Assembly: GCA_008931825.1 (NCBI GenBank)
Contig: QXVZ01000266.1
Location: 1-21,724 of the forward strand
Length of the DNA: 21,724 bases
From: Phallusia fumigata
Taxonomy: Eukaryota > Chordata > Ascidiacea > Phlebobranchia > Ascidiidae
Reading direction: 5' to 3'
The notes below the pieces were generated by a model. The model did no database searches. It saw only the letters and a program-made list of their open reading frames with translations, and had not been told where the DNA came from. How positions within the stretch are numbered: position 1 is the first letter of the stretch; each line of letters begins with the position of its first letter. Made by a program: the position numbers and the translations under genes. Below, piece by piece: positions 1 through 9,655 of this stretch.

Positions 1-79
1 TAATCAAAAGTTAACTTGGCTATGAATATTGCAATAGCTGGATGCTGGTGATTTCGTGTTTGTAATTGTAAATTAGTTC

Positions 80-145
80 CGGCTTATGAATTGTTTGTTT
101 CAACACAATACAAAAGCAGTTATCAAATCGCACCTTGATATACTT
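80..145 (+). repeat. 66-bp direct repeat, copy 1
   Basis: This stretch begins 'cggcttatgaattgtttg' and is repeated at 234-299 with a single mismatch by eye. A more diverged copy occurs near 4740-4802 in the 3' flank of gene 1. It belongs to the intergenic module that accompanies genes of this cluster. Confidence 0.85.
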
Positions 146-233
146 TAATTGTGATGAATTGAATTAAACTCGAAAAAAATCTTTCCAAAGCATAAAAATA
201 TACTCTTTAGTTGAAGGTTAAAACCTAGCTAGT

Positions 234-299
234 CGGCTTATGAATTGTTTGTTTCAACACAATACAAAAGCAGTTATCAAATCCCACCTTGATATACTT
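234..299 (+). repeat. 66-bp direct repeat, copy 2
   Basis: Near-identical second copy of 80-145; the only difference I see is a g/c change in 'atcgcacc' versus 'atcccacc'. The two copies are 88 bp apart, which suggests a recent local duplication. Confidence 0.85.
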
Positions 300-1518
300 G
301 GATTGTTTTGTACTCGGCAAGCGATGTTACTTTGCAAACATAACAGTTGTTTTGCCAGCAGCCTCGTTTTCGCACAGCCTGTCGACTTTACTCTGGCATA
401 AACCAGAGCTTCCCAAACTAGGAGTCGCACAACGAATTTTGTGGATCGCGAGTAGCCTACAACAATTTTCCTACAAATGGTCGGAATCGCCGTCTTGTTG
501 AGAATTTCCCTCGATTTAATATTTGAAGTTTTGTAACATTGTCATAAAAACTGCGCAAAAAAAAAACTAATTTGAATTTGTTTTCTAGTAGTAGCCTACT
601 CTTTTTTCCTTGAAGCACCATAAAAGGCATGTTTTAAATTGCTTTTTTCCTTCAAACGTTAAGGCTCGCCGAAACATTTTTGACATTAAAAGTTGTCGCA
701 AATCAAAAAGTTTGTAAAGCCTTGACATCAATGGTGTTTTTTGGGAAATTTCCACCCTAGTTGTAATAATCGCTAGTTCTTACGCCAGACGACCCAGGCG
801 CTAATTGACTCATATAGGCTACTGGTGTCAAAAAATTCGTTAGAATTTAATCCCTGTTGTCAGCGTTTAAAGCTCATTGGACAAAGTGTAATAATCATTA
901 CTCTAAAAGGCAATATTTCCATGTGCTCGACCCTCAAACCAAAGTAAAAAGCTTGATTATGATTCTAACCTTATAAGTTGTCAGTGTTTTAAGCTTGTTA
1001 GACAAATTAAGTGCAACACACACCAAAAGTTTTTCTCTGAATGTCGTTTTTATTGTGAAAAACGTTTTTGAAAAAAATTCGAAAACTTTACTTAAAAGTT
1101 TCAGCGCACTTAATAAAGATAATTGATTTGTTTTTCGAGATGGAGAAAAAACATAAAATACTGGTTTTGCCAAATTGTGATTGTAGCTCTGTAAAAATTA
1201 TAACAAAAACAACAAAAAAGTAAAAAAATAATAGGTTTTTTAAGCCAGTAGATCTCAGGAAAGTACTTCTCACTGCCCGCTATTATCACCAATCAACTCT
1301 CTAACTTTATGAAGGTGAACAAAAGGCAATGACCTCATACCCTTATGACTTCCGCAATACAGTGCCTTGCTTAAAAAACCCAGCATCTTAGCTCTATAGG
1401 AAAGTTTAAAAGGAAGTTCTGTGTTTACAGGCAGTTTGTGTACGGAATAGAACGAGAAGCAAAGGTGGTTTCATTTTGGAAACTTAAAAAAACTTTTGAA
1501 TTACATCGTGATCGATAG

Positions 1519-1537
1519 AATTCAGTTTGTGTTTGAT
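1519..1537 (+). promoter_or_regulatory. conserved upstream element of gene 1
   Basis: A 19-nt string, 'aattcagtttgtgtttgat', lies about 115 bp upstream of the gene 1 ATG and is identical at 19816-19834, about 108 bp upstream of the gene 5 ATG. Its shared position suggests a promoter or 5' leader element, although recent duplication alone could explain the identity. Confidence 0.35.
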
Positions 1538-1652
1538 AAAAATAAATATTTGTGATTACTAAGTTTTGAACACTGCATGGTATTACTGTTGCTTAGGAAA
1601 ATTTTATTTTGCTTTCACAAGGAAATAACCCTAGATTCTCTTGTAAACAAAC

Positions 1653-3941
1653 ATGGTGTTGTTGGTAATGTTGTTTATGCTGTGTTTGTCTGTTTCTGCT
1701 GAGGGACGAACTTGGCATAACTTCAATGGATTTCAATATTCGATCGAAATCAATCCAGTCACGTCATATGCAGCAGCAGAGATGGGATGTTCTGCGCTGC
1801 AAGCTAATGTGGCTAATGTCAAAACCATGGAAATTTTTAACTTTTTGAAAACAGTTATAAATCTGACAGGTTGTTAAGATTTGCTTCCTATTTAAAAATT
1901 AGTTTAAAGGCTTTTAATATTCAGGCTAATAATCTAATGCTTCATTCTTACCTTTCAGCCAACATGAAACAAGTCTTTGGGTTCATTACATTTCCGCAAT
2001 TCTTTTAAACCCAAGGCTGTTTTCGATTTTTAGCGATATGATGTCATTTTAAATTTGCCACGATAATAAAATACCTGTTGTGCTTAATTATGTACAAGTG
2101 CCACAATTACTAATTATTATAGTTAAAAATTTGCAAAATAAAACACATTTTTTAGGAGTTCAACAGATTCGTTTTAGAGGAAACCTGTCTTTGTATTTTA
2201 GATCAGCCCTTCTCACTTTACATTGGTGCAAGGAGAGCCAGAAACACCGGCAAGTTTCAATGGAATGATGGAAGCGATGTTTCAGTTCCAACGACCATGT
2301 GGGAAAGTGGCCAACCAAATAATAGGGGGGGAGTAGAAGATTGCGTCACAATGGGTTATACCTTTGTTCCTGTTCCGTCTTACCGGTGGTATGATGTGTC
2401 ATGTGCAGGGCACAGATCAAGATACATTTGCGAGAAAACCATTGCAGGTAAGTAAAACTACGGTTTGGCGATTGTATTAATTTTAACAACAAAAATTGAA
2501 TAATCTAATTTACACATAGATTGTTCACAAATAGTGCAATAACACTTGTAACTTTACTACTACCCTTCATCGTGTAATAACGGGGTTTTCGTTGACAAAT
2601 TTCTGGTTACTCTTGTTTTTACATGGAAATTCATGACAAGCCCAAGATAACTTATTGTATCTGTCACAGCTGCAACAACATTACCATCTTCAGAACCAAC
2701 CACTGAAACTACATTCTTATTACCGTCTACCAAACTAACTACAACAACTGTACCGCAGTCTACCAAATCAACTACAACAACCGTATCCCCGTCCACTAAA
2801 CCAACTACAAAAACCGTATTGTCATCCACGACACCAACTACAACAACTGTATCACCATCTACCAAACCAACCACTACAATCTTATCGCTGTTTACTGCAA
2901 ACATCGGTTTGGGCAGATCGTTAACAGACACCACAACAAAAGGTGACAAATAAAATGCAAACGTGAGTTTACATGACAACCTGTTTGATCTTCAAAGTAA
3001 ATTCAAGATTAGCCCTGCGAATGTTCCGTTGCAAATCCTGCGGACAATCTTCAAAATATTATACTTACATTTTATTTTTATGAGAAATTTCCTCATGACA
3101 TTACGAATTCCCTTATTCCTCAAACAACAATTGTTAAAACGTTTGCACTCCTAAGAATGCACAATTTTGCAGCTCCAGGGATAGTCAACACCGTCATCAT
3201 TGCTTCAGCTGCTAGCGGATGCGTCATATTCGTCATAACCAGTGCCGCCATTGTCTTCAAGACGTCACGTAAAAGAAAAAAGAGGTAACTGAAAATATTT
3301 GTATACAACGAGGCTTGGTTATTTATAAGGCAATTTTAGGTTCCAAAATATTGATTGAAGTGCTTCAAAAGGTCAATATTTTAAGCTAAACGACTGTCCA
3401 GCACTAATGAAACGTTAGCAAGACCTACCAAGAAACGGACGGAAAGAAAATGGTCAAAAGCAGCAAGAAAGATTTCTGAAACCAAAATTTGCATATTTGA
3501 TTATAGCAAAGTGTTGGGTATTTTGACACAAGTGAAAAAAGCAAATTTATTAAACTACCCACGCCAGCCGTATATACATGAGCATTGTGTAGAAATACAA
3601 TGAATGTAGTGGTTGCAAAGTTAATCATAGAACTTGCATTGTAGGAATGAAATTCCAGATAGATTCCAAGAAGAAAGTGCTACGAGTAAGTATTTTAGAA
3701 CGAATTGGTTTTGTTACGTATTATTTATTTGTTTAAATGACTTTAACATACACTGTTACTCACAGCCAGTATAATCTAAAAAATCTATTTGTTTCAAACA
3801 GCTGGAAATCGCCAGATCAGCGGAACACACAACGCCCAGCCAACGCAATCCTCCACGTCACAACAACAACAAGCCGATGACATTCAACCCTATCATGTAT
3901 TTCAACCACCAGGTCTCGATTACATAATTACTAAACCGTAA
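1653..3941 (+). CDS. gene 1: CTLD receptor with Thr-rich stalk, TM and tyrosine tail
   Basis: Exons are 1653-1869, 2202-2447, 2670-2942, 3173-3284, 3645-3685 and 3802-3941 (stop TAA), giving about 342 aa. All joins keep frame (phases 1,1,1,2,1). Residues 1-17 form a signal peptide. Residues ~20-155 form a short-form CTLD: GRTWHNF start, Cys in GCSAL, a QPN motif, EDC, WYDVSC and RYICE. The four cysteines should pair 1-4 and 2-3. The Asn of the usual WND calcium/sugar motif is Tyr, so calcium-dependent sugar binding may be altered. A Thr/Pro-rich stalk follows (~156-245), then a TM segment (~253-274) and a TSRKRKKR stop-transfer. The tail contains PYHVF and LDYIIT tyrosines but lacks the YVNM site of gene 2. 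The first donor (g|gttgtt) is weak. The ATG sits in aacaaacATGG, as in genes 2 and 5. It is probably a cell-surface recognition receptor; the ligand is unknown. Confidence 0.85.
2723..2887 (+). repeat. coding 33-bp minisatellite, about 5 units (gene 1 stalk)
   Basis: In frame, this encodes about five diverged copies of an 11-residue unit, consensus PSTKPTTTTVS. The product is Thr/Pro-rich and likely O-glycosylated, forming an extended stalk that lifts the CTLD off the membrane. The same unit is present nine times in gene 5. The Val-rich reading on the opposite strand is only a by-product of the repeat. Confidence 0.85.
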
Positions 3942-4169
3942 TATGTAATGCTGTATTTGACATGAATTACAGTGGCCTACGCAAAATTTCTTTGTTGTAA
4001 ACAAAACAGCGCCTTTGCTTTGCAACAGCAAGTTCTCTTCTGTCTATCTTTGCAACCTAATATATGTTATAGATACATTTGTTTTTAAAAGACTTTTACT
4101 TCTATTGGTGTGGTTAGAAGTGTGCATTGTGTTATAACTGTGCAACAACGCTAGTTTGTTTTAAAACAG

Positions 4170-4330
4170 CTGGAAATAGCGAAAATATTGGAACAAAATA
4201 TAACCATCCAATCAACGTCAACAACTCCGTTCAATCCTCCACGTCACAACAACAACATGTCAATGACATCCAACCCTATGAGGAACCCATTAAAACACCA
4301 CACCATGAATACATGACTCTTGATCCGTAA
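4170..4330 (+). CDS. gene 1: second candidate last exon (YEEP/YMTL tail)
   Basis: After an acceptor 'ttttaaaacag', an open frame in the same phase as exon 3802-3941 runs to TAA at 4328-4330. It is exactly 161 bp, the length of the tail exons of genes 2 and 4. It encodes the family tail: Gln-rich STSQQQ segment, then PYEEPIKTPHHEYMTLDP. Used instead of 3802-3941 it would give a 349-aa receptor with Tyr333 and Tyr344 in YEEP-x7-YMTL spacing. No AATAAA lies between the two exons, so both forms could share the poly(A) signal at 4516. The exon looks intact, which favours alternative splicing, but it could be left from a tandem duplication. Confidence 0.7.
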
Positions 4331-4515
4331 TATGTTTTTTGCAATTGATATGACTTAATTGCAGTGACGTTCGTATTAAATAACTTTGATCGTTATTTTT
4401 GAAAGATGAATTCTTTTGCGACTGTTTCCTGCTTTTATGCTGAGTCACTGGTATCAGATGAAATGGCAAGAAAATGAAGTGTACTCTGCCCCAAAGCTAC
4501 TAAATTTCAATGAAA

Positions 4516-4521
4516 AATAAA
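4516..4521 (+). other. poly(A) signal AATAAA downstream of gene 1
   Basis: This is a canonical AATAAA about 190 bp after the distal tail exon's stop and the first one after either gene 1 stop codon. A related AATAAA at 5153-5158 lies in the duplicated copy of this 3' flank. Confidence 0.5.
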
Positions 4522-4618
4522 CTTATCGTAATTAATGCAACTTTCTTTGCCTAGATTTCAAACCTGCTTCAGACAGCAACCCCATTGCATCGCTCTCCTC
4601 TGCTCACGTAATCACTTA

Positions 4619-4656
4619 TGACGTCACCACTTTGTATTGTTACAATAATGACGTCA
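4619..4656 (+). promoter_or_regulatory. paired palindromic TGACGTCA (CRE-like) sites
   Basis: Perfect CREB/ATF-type palindromes sit at 4619-4626 and 4649-4656, 30 bp apart, after a conserved 'cacgtaatca'. The same pair with nearly the same spacing occurs at 19013-19049. The sequence is seen directly; a regulatory role is inferred from the conserved pairing. Confidence 0.45.
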
Positions 4657-5049
4657 GTGTGCATGTTAATTTGACGCAAAATATTAGAATAATTGGATGC
4701 TGGTAATTTCATGTTTGCAATTGCAAATTATTGCCGCTGGGTGAGTTGTTTGTTTCAACTTAGTACAAATGCAGTTATCGAATCGCACCTTGATGTACTT
4801 TTGGTGTTTTTTCTCGGAAAACAATTTTACTTTACAAACAGTTGTTTTGCCAGCAGTTACATTTTTGCACAGCCTGTCGACTTTACTTCGACATAAACAT
4901 ATTTTTTTTGGGTGAAATACCCGTCTGTCTTGCGTGTTTTCAACCTTAGCTGTTTGTTTTTAAATGACGTTCACATTTTTTATTGGTGGCGTTGCGTTTT
5001 GTAGTTTGCTTAACTTCCTTATTTCTACATAAAATGCTGCAATTTTTAT

Positions 5050-5480
5050 TTTAAACAAACTCTTTTGCGGCTGTTTATGATTCGTTGTAACATCGGTCGG
5101 AAGGGAGCTGAAAACTAAAATAGACCTGTTTCAATGCTCCCTCCCAATAGAAAATAAATCTAATGTAACTAACATAATTGTTACAAAAGTGCCACACGAC
5201 AGCACACTTCCCTTTCTTAAATTCATGACCAATCTAAGGAACAACCTCACAAAATACTTTATTGTCACACGTAATCATTTATGACGTCACCACCGTGTGT
5301 TATTACAACAACAACGTTAGTGGGTATCCAAATCGGGAGGTAAATTGACGCTGTATAGCTGAACGTCGATAATTTCCTGCTGGTAAATGCAATATGATGC
5401 CCTGTGACTGTTTGTTGATGTTGAATAATAAACCCTGCTTCGGTTGTTACATTTTGAAAATCTTTGAAGAAGTAGTTCTA
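5050..5480 (+). repeat. second, diverged copy of the gene 1 3'-flank module
   Basis: It repeats the order seen at 4385-4700: 'tcttttgcggctgttt' (5061), AATAAA (5153-5158), 'cacgtaatcattt' with one perfect TGACGTCA (5282-5289), a decayed second site near 5312, and a diverged 'gctggtaaatgc' segment. Having two 3' modules in a row without a receptor between them suggests that a gene copy was lost or that unequal crossing-over occurred here. Confidence 0.5.
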
Positions 5481-6371
5481 AGGTTAAGAGTTCAAATCCC
5501 GACGATGGCGACTTTTGTTTTTCTTTGACCCTATTCGAAGCTTAAAGAGTCGACCACGCTAACACAAAACCATCTCGTATTCATATGCAGCACAACAAGT
5601 TCTCAATTTCTATCTGTTGTAAAATGAAGGCCCACAATCATCAACTCTCTGTTCTTGACCAAAATATCGGTTAATTTCCTTTGTCCCTTATCATGAAAAG
5701 AAGTGTGGACAACGTAGTTACCTAGCCAAATGTAAACTGGATGAAAAGAAGACAAGTCCATGCTGAAATCTGAGAATAGTCGGGGTTTAATAGCGAACAA
5801 GTTAATTGTCACGACAGCTTAGCTGCAAATGCAAAATACAAATGAAACGACGTCCATCAATAAAATAAGTTATTTAGCTAAGAAACATTTTCTTGCCTTT
5901 AAGCAAAGCACGGTACAGATTGGTGATTGTTCAAGTGCAGTTATGGCTCCGGTGACATTACGGTATTTATTCAAAAACGAGAGATATATATACAACTTTA
6001 TAATCCCAAATAACTTTAACAGTTGTTTCGCCAACAGTCACAGCCTGTCAACTTTATTATGACATACGGGGGGGATCTCCCGCGCGAATATCCCTTGTCA
6101 ACTATATTCATCTCTAGCCGTAATAATTATCTGTTGAAACGACAGACAAGCCACTTGACGCATATACTTGTGTAAAAATATGAAAAAAACTGTGGCTGAC
6201 AGGGGGTGTGACGGTGACATTGCTGTTGATATTTGCTTTAACTCTGGGTCACTTAATCCCATGACTGACATTTGAGTTCTTTTGTTTGTTTTTTATTTCG
6301 ACTTATGGTGTCTTCAAGTTAGTTCTAATCATCACGCTGCATTGGATTAAAGCAATGTTGTTCTTCTACAG
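5481..6371. other. intergenic region between genes 1 and 2, no clear gene
   Basis: The short open frames here lack recognisable domains. One piece, 5998-6063 ('aacagttgtttcgcc' to 'cagcctgtcaactttatt'), is another diverged copy of the repeat at 343-400 and 4838-4895. A tRNA-like 'gttcaaatccc' near 5490 has no foldable arms around it. Confidence 0.5.
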
Positions 6372-6577
6372 GGAGACAGTTGGACTGTGGGGGTTACCCC
6401 AAAAGAATCCTGCCCATCGACGATTTTGGCACAAACCTACTTGCGTTTAAAAGAGGAACGCCGAATCATGAACGAATTAGATTTCTCAGCACGTTGTGGA
6501 ACTTTACGCTAGAAACCTCGTGTGATGAGTCAGGGATCGTGGGGAGAGTCATCAGTTGTATAGCAGTTGGTTGTTAA
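6372..6577 (+). CDS. possible terminal exon of an unrecognised gene
   Basis: After 'gttgttcttctacag', an open frame of about 67 codons runs to TAA at 6575-6577. It starts in the phase used by most exons of this cluster (two bases completing a codon). It would encode RQLDCGGYPKRI, then a mixed hydrophilic stretch with an NFT glycosylation site and three further cysteines, ending IAVGC. The composition looks coding rather than random, but I recognise no family and find no upstream partner exon nearby. It could be a relic exon. Confidence 0.3.
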
Positions 6578-6835
6578 GCACAAGACGGTTTAAATTAATC
6601 CCGGAATCTTGTGTTAATGGTCAGTTGTGTTCAGCAAGTGTTTTCGGGAAAATGTTGTTTGGTTGTTTAGTGCGCATTTTCACCACAAGATATCAAATCT
6701 AAGTAAATAAATTTGGATTGTAGTTATCAAAATGAATTACCCAGGAGGTGTAGTTATTTAATCTTGCAGCAGATTCAGACTTAAAGATATTTTTACTTTT
6801 TTGAGGCAAACGAAGTTTCGTTGCGGAAAACAAAC

Positions 6836-9455
6836 ATGGCTTTGTTGGTTTTCCTTTTTGTGTTTTGTTTATCTGTCTCTGCTGAGGGACGAACTTGGCA
6901 TGACTTCGAAGGATTTCAATATTCGATCGAAATGACTCCAGTCACTTCATATGCAGAAGCAGAGATGGGATGTTCTGCGTTGCAAGCTAATGTTGCTAAC
7001 GTCAAAACAGTGGAAATCTTTAACTTTTTAAAGATTTTTATGACCAACACAGGTAAGATTTTTGTTGCTGGTGTTTTCTGTAAAATTTTCAGTTTCTGCA
7101 AAATCTGTTTAGTCATTATACCTTGTTTGCAACGCATTTAAATTTTAGATTTTCCAAATGCATTACCAGCCTGCAAAGAGTTAAGTGTAGAATAAAAAAG
7201 GTCTTTGGTCATTTACTAAATACAAAGTACTAAATAATACCATGGTGACGTCAGTAACCAAAATTAGGATGTTTTAATGAGTTTAAATTGCCCCCTTAAT
7301 CTCCTCTGTGAGCGTTACCGAAAGATTAAACATAATTCTGGTTTAAACAAACCAAAACTAATTTCCACATTTATCCGTTTCTTGCAGGCTCTCCTTTCTC
7401 ATTTTACATCGGAGCAAAAAGAATAGGAAACACAAATAAATTTCAGTGGAATGATGGAAGTTCTGTTTCAAATTATCTGTGGGGAAAAGGAGAACCAAAT
7501 AACAACAATGGAAAGGAAAATTGCGTCGTAATGGGTTCTATGTTTTTTTTTGTTTCCTCATACCTATGGTATGACGTGCCATGTACAAGATATCGAGCAA
7601 GATACATTTGCGAGAGAGTTATAGGTAGGCAAAAGCTTTATGTTGGTTTTTGGTGTAGCAGGTTCTGTAATTCTATTTCGTTTCGCAGTTGTAATGTGAG
7701 CCAATTTTGCCCAAACTTAGTGGCCGCAATTTTTAAAGCAAGTTTTATGTGGGAGTTGTCTTAAATTAAAGTTTAATTTTCGTTTAATTTATGGGTATAT
7801 TTATTATTTTAATGTTGTAACAAAACTAAAAATCTCCTCGGCAAGCAAAGCTGCTATAACGCTTTAGGTTTTTGTGGAAGTTCTGGTGAAGATCTGTTGT
7901 AGTTAGTTTGCACGGAAAATTATCACCAATTTGATTTTCTGCAGATACAACTACATTGCCTTCCAGCAATCAAACCACAAATACCATCCAACCATCTAAA
8001 CCATACCCTGACATCATATTTGCGCCCACCAAACCATACGCTACCATCACAACCAATCAATCGCCTACTGGCAACACAACAAAAGGTGAACAACTGTTGT
8101 CAAGGGGTGGAAACCTTTTTATTATGTGTTGTAGCAACCTCTGCCAATCAAACAATTTTCCAATAAATTCTGCCAGTTTTTTAGATACAGTTTAAAAGTA
8201 GGTATGCTAAAGATTCTAATGGAGAGAAAAACTTATCGTGTGTTCGAATTTGATTTGTTCACTTCGCCGAAATCCCTACAACAATGCTGTGACATTTTCA
8301 ATTTGATTCAACTTACACGNTTGATTTGTTCACTTCGCCGAAATCCCTACAACAATGCTGTGACATTTTCAATTTGATTCAACTTACACGTAGCACTGAA
8401 ACCAACAAGTAAAACATGTTAATAGTCTTCCTCTATTTGTTGTAATTATAAAGGTACATACTTCTTAGAACATCTGAAGGGTGATCGTCACGTGATCTGC
8501 AGGTTGACAAACCATAGTCCAAATTATTTCATTGTAAAATTTCACAAATTTTATACTTTATTAAAACTCTTTCCTTCTTGATAGCAGCTGGAACAAAGGT
8601 TGACAAGAGAATCGTCATTATTGCGTCATCAACATGCGGTGGCGTCATCATCGTCGTAATCGTCTTTGTCATTGTGATGTTTCGTAAGCGAAAAAGAAGG
8701 TAACAGTGTTTCAATGTGTTTTTGAAGCGTTAGATCGCCGATTACCAAGTTTATTCGACCCTATAAGCTGTGTTGCAAAAACGAGTCACCAAAAGTACCA
8801 CCAAAAGTGTAGTGATACAGGTCGAAACAGTGTGCACTGTCTGTCTGTAGCTCACAAAGTGTTTTTGTTTCCTAAAAAAAGTTTGTTAGGACAAATTAAC
8901 ACTGCGGCACACCTAGAATAGTTTTATGTCACACATGTAGCCTATGTTTATTTATAATAGCCTAACTCGTTTCAATGCTAACGCTGACTTGGTAACGAAA
9001 CAAACAAATTTGCTTTACAGGTCTAAAACGCCTTGGAGATACGAAAATGAAACTGCTTATGTCAATATGAGTAAGTATTTTTTTAAAATAGAGTTACAGT
9101 TGTATACTGCTCATGTCGTTTCACATTAGCAAGCACAGCTTCCGTTTAAAATAAGTTTTCTATATTTGAGTTTGTCAGAAATGTTGTCCAATGTTTAACT
9201 AAGCGCAGACATATTTGGGGGTTGATTATTGCATTCGTTGTAACTAGTCGCTAACAGTAATTTGACAAGAAAAATTGTGTTTGTTTTCAAACAGCTGAAA
9301 ATCGCCAGAGCAGAGGAACACAGAACCTCCATGCAATCTACGTCAATGACTCCGTTCAACCCTCAACGTCACAACAACAAAAGGCTGACAACATCCAACC
9401 CTATGAGGAACCCATTCAAACTCCACCTCCAGAATACATGACTATCGATCCGTAA
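6836..9455 (+). CDS. gene 2: CTLD receptor (EPN type) with ITAM-spaced tail
   Basis: Exons are 6836-7052, 7388-7624, 7945-8085, 8588-8699, 9021-9070 and 9295-9455, giving 305 aa with every junction in frame. I chose the ATG at 6836 because aacaaacATGG is shared with genes 1 and 5. Residues 1-17 are a signal peptide. Residues ~20-150 are a CTLD with GEPNN, ENC, WYDVPC and RYICE. EPN is the mannose-type signature, whereas genes 1 and 5 have QPN; the Asn of WND is again Tyr. A short non-repetitive Thr/Pro/Asn stalk (~152-198) contains several N-glycosylation sites. The TM is ~207-230, followed by RKRKRR. The tail has Tyr243, Tyr249 (YVNM, a PI3K/Grb2-type site), Tyr268 (IYVN, Grb2-type), Tyr289 (YEEP) and Tyr300 (EYMTI). 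The last two have ITAM-like 11-residue spacing. It is the most complete receptor in the window. The N and repeat at 8250-8390 are intronic. Confidence 0.87.
8250..8390 (+). repeat. 70-bp duplication across an N: unmerged contig overlap
   Basis: Positions 8250-8319 and 8321-8390 are identical 70-mers separated by one N at 8320. The first ends exactly at the N and the second begins exactly after it. This is the signature of two overlapping contigs placed end to end, not of a real tandem repeat. It lies in the stalk-TM intron of gene 2 and does not affect the protein. Confidence 0.85.
8806..8860 (+). other. decayed hammerhead ribozyme relic
   Basis: A 27-nt string beginning 'acaggtcgaaacagtg' and ending 'cactgtctg' is identical to the 3' core of the hammerhead at 16719-16784. 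The 5' part is broken: the CTGATGA core and half of stem II have become 'agtgata', with about 8 nt missing. It should not self-cleave. It is sense-oriented in the TM-tail intron of gene 2. Confidence 0.6.
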
Positions 9456-9655
9456 TATGCATTGCTGTATGTGACTTTATAACATCATCTTGCGAATGGA
9501 AGAACTTTTTTAATTCCATACGTGTAAATATACTGCAAAGTTGTTGGGTAAGATATTGGGCAAGCAAAGTTTGTGTCGCTTAGATAGGCGTTCGAATATA
9601 GTCGGGTATTGGAGACAAACTAAGCGTAAGTTTGTGAATGGAAGGTAATGGGAGC

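Larger units (their letters stand above)
1..1652. other. 5' intergenic flank of the receptor cluster
   Basis: I see no convincing gene here; the open frames are short, AT-rich and lack family features. The first ~400 bp contain intergenic repeat material that recurs after gene 1 and before gene 5: a 'ggatgctggtgatttc' stretch, a 66-bp direct repeat, and a stretch near 343-400 that matches 4838-4895. The segment around 405-460 (an 'aaactaggagtcgcac' string followed by 'tggatcgcgagtag') resembles the ends of degenerate DNA transposons, but I cannot assign a family. The last ~130 bp before gene 1 resemble the upstream region of gene 5 and probably include its promoter or 5' UTR. Confidence 0.6.
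4385..4900 (+). repeat. cluster 3'-flank module, copy after gene 1
   Basis: The module comprises, in order, a 'ttcttttgcgactgttt' block (4411), AATAAA (4516), paired TGACGTCA sites (4619 and 4649), a 'ggatgctggtaatttc' block (~4695), a diverged 66-bp repeat (~4740-4802) and a block ending in 'cacagcctgtcgacttt'. Parts recur at 5050-5480, 1-400, 5998-6063, 11340-11400, 13060-13190 and 18680-19190. It appears to have been duplicated together with the receptor genes. Confidence 0.65.

Noticed and set aside
934..1292. Three overlapping - strand open frames
   Set aside because: They are Phe/Lys-rich translations of A/T-rich sequence with no recognisable motif.
2560..2979. Val-rich 139-aa open frame on the - strand over the gene 1 stalk
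   Set aside because: It is the reverse reading of the Thr/Pro 33-bp repeat; the + strand reading has splice sites, phase and family conservation.
5470..5525. tRNA-like B-box 'gttcaaatccc' and a T-run
   Set aside because: The flanking bases cannot form the T-arm or acceptor stem, and there is no A-box at the right distance.
6821..6835. An upstream start for gene 2 (TTG at 6821)
   Set aside because: The ATG at 6836 has the aacaaacATGG context conserved in genes 1 and 5 and begins the signal peptide; a TTG start is unlikely in an animal gene.
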